A stretch of 64,000 nucleotides of DNA from Anaeramoeba flamelloides (taxonomy: Eukaryota > Metamonada > Anaeramoebidae). Shown here one piece after another: positions 12,158 to 24,384 of the stretch. Position 1 is the first letter of the stretch; each line of letters begins with the position of its first letter. The notes under the pieces are model-generated. The model was given only the letters and a program-made list of their open reading frames with translations. It had not been told where the DNA came from and made no database searches. The position numbers were made by a program, and so were the translations under genes. The stretch spans positions 4,960,001 through 5,024,000 of the forward strand of contig JANTQA010000060.1 in assembly GCA_027625915.1 (NCBI GenBank), read 5' to 3'.

Positions 12158-15100
12158 ATGGTAAAACCTGTAAGGGGCTGCATAAATTGTATAGTTACTT
12201 GTCCTTTGTTGACTGCCTTTGTGTCAATAGCGATACCAGTTTTATTTATGATTAGTACAATTGGTTATCTTGATCTTTCTCTTGAGGCGTCAACTTGGGG
12301 AGATCCAAACGACGAACGAACTCTTCGTGATCTTGCCTTTAATGTAAATTTTCCTTTCTTTTTTTTTTTATGGATTTTTAACCTTTTTTTTTTTTTTTTT
12401 TTCCTAACCTCTTCCAAACTGGTTTACTTACGAAACAACTGATAAACAAAAAAAAATAAAAAATAAAAAACCGATCCAACACGCACGATTTGCTTAGGCC
12501 GCACAAGAAAATATTGAAAAGTCTGACGTAGCGATTGACCAACAAAGTGTTTCTACATATCCTTTAATGCTCATCTACGAAGCGCTTGATGAGGATTCAA
12601 ATATTTTTGATGTTGAGAATTTGAAACTAATCAATGAATTGGAAAAGAAAATTATCTCGCAAAAGAATTATTCTTACCATTGTGTTTTAGTAGCTAATGG
12701 TACTCAGTGTTCAGACGTACTCTCCCTTTTGCCCGATTTGACAACAAACCAAAAAACCGAGGAACCAGATGAACCTTACGAATACCCCTTGTTCCAATAT
12801 GGAGAGGATGTTAAAGAACAGTCACAGGTGGACAGTGAATTAACCAGCCTTTATAATATCAGCACGATGCAGTTTGGCAAAAATTTTGACACAGAAAAAG
12901 CAGAGGGTAGATATTATCGATCGATTTTTTATAGTGGTCTGCCATTAGAGGGATACAAAAACGAATACGACAATACAACAGATCAAAATTCAAATTATGA
13001 AGAGTGGACAGGAGAAATTATTTCCATTGTCAAGGAGTACATAGAAGAAGGGAAATTCAATATTTATTATGGCGGGACAGTGTATGTGATACTTGACGAA
13101 TTATATTCAATGTTGAATCACGATTATATGATGTTAGCCTTCTCTTTTGTTTATGTGCTAGTATATCTTTGGGTAATGACAAAATCTGGATTTTTGGCTG
13201 CATGGGGAATGTTTCATATTGTTTTGAGCATGCCCTTAGCTCTATTAATTTATAATAGTGTTTTTAGTGGTAAATATCCTTTGTCTTTTGCATTTTCTTA
13301 TTTTTTATTCTTATTCTCCTTCTACTTCTTTCACTTGATTTTTTAATCGTATTCATCATTATTACATTCTGAGATCCACATTACTCCCTTATAAAATATT
13401 TTTTCACTTTATTTATCTCGAATTCTCTTTCCTGAAATTTAATAGTACTGTTAATTGCAAAGGAAATATATCAAAATTTTCAGTCAGCTTTCCAAAAATA
13501 AATCACACCTCTCAAAGAATTAAAATAAATCACCAAAGTCCCAAATTCTAAAAAAGGAAAATTATTAATTCCGCTTTGTAGAATTAAAAATTTGAAATTT
13601 TACTAGATTTATAAATTCTCTTTTTGGAAAGCTGAATGAAAATTTTGATCCATTTATTTTAAAACAAATAGTATTTTCAATGATTCAATTATTCATCAAT
13701 TTTCACAAGTCAAACTCAAAATTTTATAAACTCTTTTCAATTAATTACATTTCATTAAAAATGAAAAAAATATTTCTAAAAACATTCTTAAAAATAAAAA
13801 AGTATTTTATTTTGAGCATACTTCTCTCATGCTATATCTTAATAATTTAATTTTTTTTTTTTTTAAAAAAAAAATTATAAACAACAAGTTTAAAAACTTT
13901 GGAATATATTTTCTCAAATTATTACTAGGATATAATAATTTTAAAAGACTTAAAGTTTGTTTTCTCGTAATTACTTAATCTCAAAACCTACCAAACACAC
14001 TATTTTAAGACTTATTACGCAAATAACATCTTTTTAAAAAGTAAAAAAGGGTTTAAATATAAATCTTGATATTTTTAAGAGATACTCACTAAAAAATTAT
14101 ATCCACTAAAAATGACTAGAAAATTTTTATTTTGAATTCCCTTTATTTTAATTTTAAAATTTTAAGAAAAAGGGTAATTTGTAGAATATTCAATCTGTTT
14201 CTTAAATATTTTTTTTTTTCTAGATTTCGATTTTATTTCAAATCATGCTTTTTTATTATAATTTTTTGTGTAAAAAATTTTAAAATTAAATATTTTTCCC
14301 TATTTTGGGATTGATATTAAAAGAAAAGTCCTAGTACAATTCAGTAAGAATTCAGGAAATAACCTAAAGTTAAATATAATTGAGCTATTTTGAATTTATT
14401 TTTTGATAAGAATCAAAACAAAAATGATACTTTTCCATTTTAGAAACTGTTCATTTCAATAGTAGAGTTTAGATTTCAGCTCCTATAACAAATTCTTCGA
14501 ATGTATTTTATCTTTGGAGTTACCATAGAATACAAAAGACATCAAATCTCGACGAATTCCACATAAGGGCTTCAGTGGAAATAAGATGAAAAAACACAAT
14601 GTGCAATTTTCGTGTATTGTAGCATAAAATGTGAAAAGTGAAAGGTCTAGAATTCTTTTTTTTTTTTTTTTGATCTCTTCTTAAATTATCTGAGTCTTCT
14701 TATTCAAAAGACAAGAGAAATGCATTTGAAATTTTAATTTCCTTTTTCAGAGAAAATTCAACAAAATTCCATCATAAATTAACTTGATATCCAAAACAAC
14801 ATCTTTTAAAAAGTATTTAAGATCAATAAAGCTTAATCTTTAATAATGTTTTGAGAAGTTATAAAAGAAGAAAAAATAATTTTTAAAAACAAAAATTTTT
14901 CTGTTTAGCTTTTTACAAGTTGGCCTACATTGAAAAAACAACTTTTAAAAGAAAATAAATAAAAAAGCAAAGATCTTTGAAGAACTTGATTCGAAAAGTT
15001 AAAAAGAAGACAGGGTATTTAGTTTTATAAAAAGACTTTAAAGATATTTTTTCAAATTAAAACGAATTTTTGGTCGGCCACATTATCAAATTAACAAGCC

Positions 15101-18100
15101 TGTATTATGAAAATTTAAAAAAAATTGTAATTTTTTTTTTTAACTGATCTTATTGAATTAAAATTTTGTGAGAATTCCAAACAATATTAAGCACATTATT
15201 TCTTAATAATTAAGAGATTTTCGTTTCGAAACATAGTACTTAGTGGTGTAACAATTTTTAGATTTAGAATATTTAAAAAATTTGTTAAATTTTTTTTGTT
15301 TTTTGCAAAATTAATCATTTTCACATTTTCAAGATAGAAATTTATTTTATTAAAAATTAGTACCAAAAAAAATAAAAATTTATAATCTTTCAAAATTAGA
15401 ATTCATTTTGATAAACTTGAAAAATCCCTTTCATTATCAAGGAAAATTTAACCTTTGAGAAAATAATGGCACTCCCATCTTTAACAAAAAAAAAAAAAAC
15501 ATTTGCGGTGAATAGTTCCTTAAAAATAACTAGATTAATATTTTTTTATTTTTATTTTTTACCTCACAATTTTTTAAATGTGTAATTAAAGTCACAACAT
15601 TTCTTCCTTGGCTTAACTACTTTATGAAAATTTTTATCTTTATCTTTTAAAAAAGAATTTTATTTTTTCATTAAAATTAATTGTTTTTTTTTTTTTTTAA
15701 TTTTAAATTTAAACTTGTTTTAATTCTTAAATATTTTATAGTCAAATTTTTTAGTTCTGTCAATCCTGCAGCGATGTAAGTACAATTTATTTTTTATAAT
15801 CAATATTTTTTTAATTTATTTATTTCACTTATTACTTCTGAACTACTGTTTATATTATTTTGATCAAATAAGTTTTTATTTTATTTCAAAAATAATTTTT
15901 TTAATCCAATTTGCAAATATTTTAAGATTAAATGCTCTTATTTATTTGAAAAAAAATATTTTACCAAGTTAAATCACAACATAAATTACTAAAAATATAC
16001 TTTTCGATTACAACTATTTTAAAAAAGTAACAATAATTAAAGTTTTCTAAGTGATACTTCAAACTGCCTAATTTGTATGTTTCATGCAGTTTTAGAGTCA
16101 CTTTATAAAACCTTTTGTCGCACTTTTTAAAACAGCTGTATTATTTATCAATTTGATTTTTTGATCAAAAAAATTAATAATAACTAAAATTTATTAACTG
16201 TCCCTTGCCATATATTCTTTATTAATTACCTAATTTGTAAAATTGAATGGTTGTTTTTTTTTCATTTAAACAAACAAAAATTCAAAAAAAAACTCTTTTT
16301 TTAACATTCATTTTATTTTGATCTCTAGATTCTTTTATTGTTAAATCTGAAGTAACAATTAAATAATAAAAATCTTTAAAAAATATTCCAAAATATCAAA
16401 TTCAATATTATTCAACATATCAAAGCATGACAAAGATTTTTTTTATTACTGAAGTTACAATGAAAAGGTTATCAACAAGATTTTTTGCTAACAAATAAAT
16501 TCATTCTAGAAGAAACTAGATAGTCTCAATTTTCTTAACGCTTATTGGTATTTTCGAAGATTTTTTTTTTTTCACTTGATCTTTCGCAAAAAAAAATAAA
16601 AAAAAAAATAAGAAGAAAAAAAAAGAAAAAGAAAATGAAAAAGAAAACAAATTAAAGAAAAAGAAAAAGAAAAGCTTACTATATGAGAAAAAATGAAACA
16701 CTGAAAAACAAAAATTTGAAAAATAAAGTAGAATTTGTATAAATCAGAAAAAATGATTTTGATTTCAAAATTGAAAATTTATTTTGTTAAGAATCTGTGA
16801 GAAAACCCCAACAAACCCACTTACAGAAACATTATAAAGTGAGCCAACATTTTTGAAAGTTATTTTATTTTCAAGTCAAAGTGACAGGTTGTGATTGATG
16901 AATTACATGTATTTAAATGGTTTATTGGATATTCGAAGAAAAAATTTAATTTTGGAAATTTGCAAATTGAAATCATTTTTTCACAGTTTTTTCTTTTCGA
17001 TTTTTTTCGTTGATAATTGTTTTGAACAAATTTTTTGAGTGCAAGATCTATAGACACTGGGTCAAACAAAGCCTGTTATTATAATAATATTAAAAAAGTA
17101 AGAATGGTTGTAGAAAATTCATATTGGTTTGATATTGGCATTTTATTTGATCTTCAATTGTGATCAAAATTAATATTGTTAATTTTTTTCAATGGTTCTC
17201 TAAGAATTTTAATTTTTCAATTTCGAAGAAAATATATATAAGCTATTTCCAAGAAAGTGGGGTAAATTTAATTTAAAATATATTTATGTAACTCGTTTTT
17301 CAAAAAAGTATTTAAATATATAAAATTATTAACCACAAATTATAGATTCTTGATAATAATTCAATTTGTTTCTTAGTATTATATTTCATAAATAAAATAT
17401 ATTAAATTTTCTGATCTCGATTTTATCTGATATTTTTTTATGGTGAAAATTGGTGTTTATTATTTTCTTTTTGATCGAAAATATTATTTTCATAACTTGT
17501 ATAATCTCAAAAAAATTTACAATATAATTAAAAACATATAACTGCGTTTTTGTCTGTTTAAAAAATTATTTGTTCCCTTTCCATATTTCCGGTTTTTCAT
17601 TGAAATTGGTCGTACATTGCTTTAACCAAAAAAAGTTCTATTTTTTTTTTCATTTTTTGGGAATATTTCAACTAACATGTTTTAAATTAAATACATAAGT
17701 GGTTGGTTCAATCTGTACAAATATTAAACTTAATTTGGTATAGTTAATTAATGATTCAATCACTAAATGAGATTATTTTTTATGAAATGTAAAAAAAAAT
17801 GCCCCACTTTTTTGGAAATACCTTATATTGATTAGATTTACTACATACGTATATCAACAATTTCCTGATGTGTAAGATATTTCCAAACAAATGGGGGGAA
17901 ATTTATTATTAAATATCTTTATTCAACTAAATCGTCATAAAACTATTTAAATATCTAAAATTATTAACAATCATTTATAGATTCTTTATAATAATTTAAT
18001 TTGTTTGTTGTATGACATTAGTTAAATAAAAGTTATTATAATTTCTGATCTCGATTTTATCTGATATTTTTTCGGTTTGTTACAATTGGTAATTATTTTT

Positions 18101-21064
18101 TTCTTTTTGATTGAAAAAATCGTTTTCATAAGAGGTATAATCTCAACAAAACTTCCAATTGAATGGCAAGCTTATAACTATATTTTATTGTTTAAAAAAT
18201 CATTTGTTTCCTAAAGGTATTGCCAGTTTTTTATTGAAATTTTGTATTACTTATTATATCCAAAAAAAGTACTATTTTTTTTGTACTTTTTTAGAACAAT
18301 TTTAATAAAAATATTTTGAAATAAATGTTATAGATGTTGATTCAATCAGTATTAATATTAAACCAAATTTGATAATGTTAATTTCTGAATAGAACCACAA
18401 AAAAAGTGGATTTTTTACGAAATGTTAAAAAAAAAATGCCAAACTTTTTTGGAAATACCTTATTATTATACTTATTTCTTATTTATTCTTAAAAGTTCAA
18501 TTATAAAAAATAATTGAGATTTGGAAATTTTTTTAGAGACCTTTAACAAAAACAAAGTTTATATATATATAATTTAATATATTAAAACGTGGGCTATTAA
18601 TAATGTTAAATACATTATTAATAAATAAAAATGTAAAAATTATATTTTAAAAATGATTATGGGTATTAATTCTTTTTTCTCTTTTTTCAAAAAACCAAAA
18701 AAAAAAAAAAAAAAAAAAAAAAACAAATTGATGATAATTAATTAAAGGTATATTATCTTTGCAATTGGAGCCGATGATATTTTTATTTTTATTAATACTT
18801 GGAATCATTCAAGATTGGCTGGTCCGGATGTTATAAAATCGTTAAAAACTCGTATGATGTGGACATATCCAAAGGCATCCAAGGCAATGTTCATTACTTC
18901 TGTTACTACTGCATGGGCCTTTTTTTTAACTGCCTTGTCACCAATTGTTGACATTTCTGTATTTGGTATTTTTGCTGCCTCTTTGGTCATTGTCAATTAT
19001 TTATTTGTCATTACGTGGTTCCCTGCAATTCTGATTTTATATGAGAAGTATTATTCGCATCATCATTGTTGTTGTTCTTGCGCCTTTCCTCGAAAGATCC
19101 CAGGTGGATTTTTACCTTATGAATCTGAGCAAAACATTTGCTGTGCGCAGTGTGGAACTGCATGTCATTGCAGTTGCTGTAATTGCTTTAAGACTAAGCA
19201 CAAGCTTGATGTTGATTGGGGGAATGTTGATGGAGATAAGGATTCCAATTCAAATTCTGATGATACAAAAAATCGAAAAAATCGAAAAAAGAAAAAGAAA
19301 AAGAAAAAACTTCAACGGGATAGTAATTCTGAGCAAGATCAGGAATTAAATTCCTCTTCTGAATCGTTTGAAAATGCTGATAATAATAACAAGGGCGGCC
19401 AAGACGAACTGTTTCAAAGTCTTCTTCAGGATGAGCACGGAGAATTTAGCGTCACAAAACTGAAATTTTTGGATCGATTTTTATATGCAAAATTGTCGCC
19501 GTTCTTGTCGCACAGGATAATAAAATGGGTTCTTGTAATAATATTTACGGTGTTGACAATCGTGATGATCACCCAAGTTGCATCAATTGAGCCCGCAACG
19601 GAATCTTCGCAATCGTTCCCTGATTGGTCAAATACAGAAAAATTTACAAGTTCTTTGGTCAATGACTTTGAATCGAACGATGTAAATGCGGCCATTGTAT
19701 ATCTTTATTGGGGGCTAGATTCCTTTGATATGACTGGCGTGAATACACATCACCCAGAAGAAACGGGGACACTAGTCTATGATAAAAAATTTGATTTAAC
19801 TCCAGCAAAGAACCAAGAATATTTCATCACCGTCTGTGATGATGCCTTCGCAGAAGAAGGTTTAGTGGACCCCGAATATACTCAATGTCTGATGAAGGAC
19901 TTTAAAACGTGGGTTGGGGAAGAAAACTTCCCAGTGGAGGACGATGGCAACAATGAATTAGCAAACTTGATGAAAAATTTCACAAACTCTCAAGATGGGT
20001 TTAAATACGTTCAATATATTGACTACAGCGAAGACTCGGGTGAAATTAGATTTATTGCAACGCCATTCCAAATACCATTAACCATCGAGTCAAATTTGGC
20101 ACATTCCAAAATCCAGACAGAATATGACAAATGGTATGACTTTTGGGGCGACGTGAACAAAAACGCACCAGACGGGATGGACAAAAGTATGTTTTCTGCT
20201 GACGGTATGTTCGTTTGGATGAGATCACAAGAAATCTTTGTCGAGTCTGCCATCTTTGGCGCGATAGCTTCTGTGATAGTTGCCCTATTCGTAATTACAG
20301 TGGCAACAAGGAACTTGATCATTGGGGCATTGTCCTTTATCACCATTTCTTCGATCGTTGTAAGCACAATTGGGTTAATGAAGGTGATGGGTTGGGAATT
20401 GGGTGTTATTGAATCCGTCGCAATAACCGTGCTTGCTGGGCTTACAGTCGATTATGTTGTTCATTTGGCCCATGCCTACCACGAATACCAGGCTAAAACT
20501 CGAGAGAAAAAAATGCAAGGCGCAATGTATCTCGTCGGAAGTTCCGTAATTTCAGGCTTTATCACCACCCTTGGCAGCTCTCTTCCTTTACTATCTTGCT
20601 ATTTAATAACAATGTTCAAATTCGGTATTTTCATGATCATATCTCTTGGACTCTCATTCCTCTATGCTTTCTTCTTTTTCATGCCGCTGTTAGCTATATG
20701 TGGACCTAGAAACCATACAGATTTGAGAGAGGGAAACTTTTGCAGAAAGAACAAGAAGAAAAAAAATAAAAATGCTTTCTCATTAGATTCTGATTCAATT
20801 GAAAGCGAAAATTCTCTTCAAAATAGTTCAGATGATATTGAATTAAGCAATGAAGGAGAAGAAGAACGAATAGAAGAAAAAAGGGTAAAGAAAAAAGAAA
20901 AAAAAGTTGAAAAAGAAAAAGAAAACAAAAAATTAGCATCATCATCGTCGTCATCATCGCCTTTATCGTCATCGTCATCATCATCATCAACAGATATCGC
21001 TTCAATAGCTTCATCAAATAATTTAGAAAATCAATTACACCAAAAAATTGATGATGATCTTTAA
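12158..21064 (+). CDS. Dispatched/Patched-family RND transporter
   Basis: Four exons join in frame: 12158-12343, 12498-13269, 15742-15775 and 18748-21064, giving 1102 residues. Order: TM1 near residues 14-36, a first lumenal domain, the sterol-sensing block TM2-6 from residue 272, a cytosolic loop, TM7, a second lumenal domain, then TM8-12. TM4 carries GADDIF (338-343) and TM10 carries GLTVDYVVHL, the two acidic ion-relay sites of the RND superfamily. The WGL stretch in the second lumenal domain and the GLTVDY form point to Dispatched rather than Patched. The family exports lipid-linked or lipidic cargo across the plasma membrane using an ion gradient; cargo here is unknown. Oddities: a Cys-rich cytosolic loop (12 Cys within about 45 residues after TM6) followed by Lys-rich low complexity, and a Glu/Lys/Ser tail. 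Donors are GTAAAT, GTAAAT and GTAAGT; exon 3 is only 34 nt. Confidence 0.9.
13270..15741 (+). other. Intron 2 of the Dispatched-like gene (2.5 kb)
   Basis: Donor GTAAAT, acceptor TTTATAG. It contains element G1 and otherwise only AT-rich sequence. Splicing joins codons across a 34-nt exon. Confidence 0.8.
13470..13649. mobile_element. Element G1: 180 bp
   Basis: The left end ATCAAAATTTTCAGTCAGCT continues into TTCCAAAAA; the right end is its inverse with one or two changes (TTTTTGGAAAGCTGAATGAA and on). The interior is alignable to G2 at 51923-52100. Non-coding MITE inside an intron. Confidence 0.7.
17241..17823. mobile_element. Element A1: 583 bp with terminal inverted repeats
   Basis: Starts AGCTATTTCCAAGAAAGTGG and ends with the inverse of AGGTATTTCCAAAAAAGTGG, with TA directly outside each end. 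It sits in E1; the matching place in E2 and E4 has a single TA, which fits a TA target duplication (Tc1/mariner-like behaviour). No transposase frame. Confidence 0.75.
17875..18460. mobile_element. Element A2: 586 bp, same orientation as A1
   Basis: Ends AGATATTTCCAAACAAATGG and, inverted, AGGTATTTCCAAAAAAGTTT, with TA on both sides. It lies about 50 bp from A1 in the same E1 copy. The interior block CTCGATTTTATCTGATATTT is shared with A1 and A3. It is diverged from A1, so the two are independent insertions or an old tandem pair. Confidence 0.75.
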
Positions 21065-22927
21065 GGATTTTGTAATGTATTTTAATTCAAATTAGCTTAT
21101 CGTTTCATTTTTTTTTTATTTTTTATTAATGTCTTTTATATTTTTTTTTTATTCTGTTATCCTTTTTTAAAAAAATGAATCTTTTTTATCATTTATTTTT
21201 CTTTTTGACTAGAATTTTTTTTTTATTCTTTTTTATTTCTTTACTTATTCTTAAAAAAAAAATCAAATTTTTTTCAAATTTTAAAGAAAAATACCATTAA
21301 AATTTTGGAAACTTTGTTGATTTTTAGATTCTTATTTAATTTAGTCAAAATAATAAAATTTTTAAATAATAAATTTTTACGATATTTCCAAATCTTTTCT
21401 AATTTGAAATTTAAAATGAATTCAACAGTTGTTTTTATTTCTTTGGTTTTTTTTTTTATTTTTTTTTGGAAACTACTTTTTTTTTTTCTGTTGAATTTTT
21501 TTGATCCCTGAATTTTTCCTAAAAATTCAATTAGAAATAAAAACAGATCTTAGAAAATACTAATAAAGCTAGAGAAAATTGAGACTTTCTATTTTCCTTT
21601 AAAGTTTTTATTTTTATTTGCCAAAAAATCTTCAAGTTGTCCTTTTTTTAGAAAAAATTTTAGTAAATATAAATCATCAATCTTTTCAAAAATTGTGAAT
21701 CATTTTTTTTGGGTTTTTTTTTTTTTTTTTTTATAATTTATAAAATATCAATTTTTTAATGCTTAGAATACTTTAAAAGTAAATTAATTATAAGATTTGG
21801 TAATAAGTTGTTATTGATTAAATTTGAATATATATATTTCAATTTATTATTTCAGGCGAATCACAATTTTTGAAATACAGTTTATTTTCAAATAATTTTA
21901 TACTAGTAATAATTTGAGAAATGTTATTCCACCAAAATTATATCTACTGTGAAGCAAATACTCTGCTAATATTTCTCATATTACAAGAAAATTATTATAG
22001 ACAGATAAAAAATAGAGTTGGGTTAAAGACTAGTTTCAATTGAATTAATAAATTTCTTTATTTGTATTGGTTTTAAAAATCTTTTTCTATACATCAATAT
22101 GATGATGGTAAAAAATAAAAAAAAGAAAAAGAAAAATGTCATTAAAAATTACAACAGGGTAAAATTCAAATGGGTAGTACAAAATAAAATAAAAAATATA
22201 TTCATATAATAATCTAAAAGTGGGTTTCATTAATTAAAAAAGAAACTTGTATTAAAAAATGTTACGATCCCAAGAAAAAAATCTGAAATTGGATACAAAT
22301 GGAAAGTTTGAATTCTCAAACAAAGACTCCAAAATTGAAAAATATCTTTCTCAAATTTTTTGTAAATTCTAGATAAGTTGCAAAAAAAATCAATTAATGA
22401 AAAAAAAAATAAAATAATTAACAAACAGATATTTTTTAAAAAATTATTATCATGTATTGAAAATAAAGTGATTTTAACAGCTATTTTTAGATAAAAGAAA
22501 CAATTCTCATTAGTTTTTTGGATTTTGAAATTATAAATTACTGGGAGTATTCCTTGAAATTAATAAATCTGAAATTTACTTATTTTTAGTGGTTATAAAT
22601 ATTAATATTTAAAGAGACTGGAATAGAATTTATGGATTATTATTTTTGGATTGTGGAATTGTGAATTCGTTTTAAAAAAATAAACTCAAAACTAAAATTA
22701 TATGAATTAAGAAACTTTGTACAAAATATAATAATAGATATTTTAATATTATTTATAATATTTTTTTTTGATTTTATGAACGGCGGGAAATTCATATATT
22801 TACCTCCAATTATAACAATTTGATTGTTGAAAAATATATTGTGATGTTGATCCTTCAATTTACAAAGATATCCGTAAAAATTCATTTTATTACTCAAAAA
22901 CTTTAATATTTTCGATTTATCAAATTA

Positions 22928-23010
22928 TCCATTACACAACTATTTCCACTTTTAAGATACTAACTTTCAACAAAATTTAAGGCACAAAAAAATTTTCAAA
23001 TTCCAGTACA
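22928..23010. repeat. Half copy of element D
   Basis: One arm only: ATTTCCACTTTTAAGATACT, then AAATTTAAGGCACAAAAAAA, matching the left arm of D2. The opposite arm is not found, so the copy is truncated or rearranged. Confidence 0.5.
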
Positions 23011-23219
23011 AAATTCAAATTCTTCAATTCCCAAAATTAAATTTTTGAAAAAAAAAAAATAAACAAGTATTTGATTCTTTTATTTTTTAAAAGTTAAAAT
23101 TGTTTTAATTAAAATAATAAATTGTTTTATAAAAGTACAAAATCAATTCAATTCGTTTTAATCTAATTTGTGGCTATATTGTAACTCTCTACATATTTGG
23201 CAAAGTCAGGGTTTTGAAA

Positions 23220-23530
23220 TATACTTGAGAAAATAATAACTCATTTGAAAAAAAATAAAAAAATGAAAAAAAAAAAATTCTATGAGATCTAAGAAAGTAC
23301 GAAAGATAAAACTTCAAAGCTAACATAGTTGTTTTCAAAATTATATATTCTAACCATTCAAATTGGAAATTAAATCTAGCTCTTTAGGTAGGTTTTTTTT
23401 CTCCAAATGTACTATGTTTTTGATTGTTGGTTTCTGGGGGTTGAACATGCTTCACATGTCGGTTAGTTTTTGATTGATCTTTAGATACCCATTAAATTAC
23501 AATTTTTTTTAATCCATTTCAGAAAATAAT
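23220..23530. repeat. Repeat M1
   Basis: Aligns with M2 at about 47770-47995 (shared AACTCATTTGA, then TATATTCTAAC, then TTTTTGATTG). No inverted ends found. Element B1 follows directly; element C2 follows M2 at the equivalent place. Confidence 0.5.
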
Positions 23531-23540
23531 TTTTAACTTT

Positions 23541-23944
23541 CCAATTGTGGAAAAAAAGGTGAAACATGATTTTTAATTGGGGACATTACTGAAAATGAAA
23601 GTTGAGATCAATTAAAAAAAGAATAAATAAAAAAATAAAGACAAAATGAAGTATTCCGCACAATAACAGTTTTTTTAATAGTATCTTTTGTTATGGGTTT
23701 TATTTGGTTGATCAATTATTAAAAATTTGTTCAAAAAATTGGATATTTTCGAGATCTTCAAAACCACGCCAACAAGTTTCATAAATCAATTAGATTTAAA
23801 TTGTATTTGTTTGTTTGATTGAAAATAATATAATGGATTATTATTTGAATTTAATTGGTTTCTTCTTGTAATTGATTTTACTTTTTATTTTCAGTAATGT
23901 TCCCAATTAAAAACGGTTTTTCACTTTTTTTTCTACGATGGTTA
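23541..23944. mobile_element. Element B1: about 404 bp
   Basis: Long inverted ends: outer ATTGTGG-like tip, one AAAAAAAGGTGAAAC unit, then the core TTTTTAATTGGGGACATTAC. The right end is the inverse, ending GATGGTTA. The interior matches B2 and B3. Unlike those it keeps only one copy of the outer unit at each end. Non-coding. Confidence 0.7.
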
Positions 23945-24278
23945 CTGTGAGACCCTTAATTCGGAAAATAAAAAGAAGAGCACATCCATGTACTCACTTT
24001 TAATAATCCATTCCTTGAGTATTAAGATGATCCTCAGTAAATTATTAGACCCTAAAAAAACATTTTCATCATATGTGAATATTTGAAGATTAAGGATTAT
24101 TTGAATTTTATTCCCAGTTGTTATTGATTTTCTACCCACAATACGAATTATGAACTAAAAAGTATTTTGAGTTAATAGATCTTGTTAAAATGTAAAATTG
24201 AGGTTTTTTTGAGGAAGGCAAAAAACATTTACTTTCCAAATCCAAAATTTTTCACTCAAAATTTTCGACTTCCAAAAT

Positions 24279-24384
24279 GATATTGGGAAAATGTCACTCC
24301 ACTTTATATTGAAGTATGTTAGAGTTGGTGGTGAGTGTAGCCACCCATTTGAAAAGAAAGTGGAGTGACATTTTACCAATATCA
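24279..24384. repeat. Hairpin N: 27-bp arms with one mismatch
   Basis: GATATTGGGAAAATGTCACT and the following seven bases return inverted at 24358-24384. The 52-base loop contains a second small stem, GGTGG and CCACC. Could be a foldback relic or a structured transcript; no gene context decides. Confidence 0.65.

Larger units (their letters stand above)
16880..18555. mobile_element. Element E1, interrupted by A1 and A2
   Basis: Left part 16880-17240, middle 17824-17874 and right part 18461-18555 together make about 500 bp that align end to end with E2 (52517-53039) and, for the right part, with E4 (59195-59716). Shared blocks include ACTTATTTCTTATTTAT and TTGATTTCTATTGGAATTTT-like sequence. 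The two gaps are exactly the two A elements. Confidence 0.65.
15776..18747 (+). other. Intron 3 of the Dispatched-like gene (3.0 kb)
   Basis: Donor GTAAGT, acceptor AATTAAAG. The right half is element E1 carrying A1 and A2. A K-like arm lies near 16085-16140 and a purine-rich block near 16590-16670. The last 80 bases before the exon are an A-rich run and ATTAATTAAAG, with no pyrimidine tract. Confidence 0.8.
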
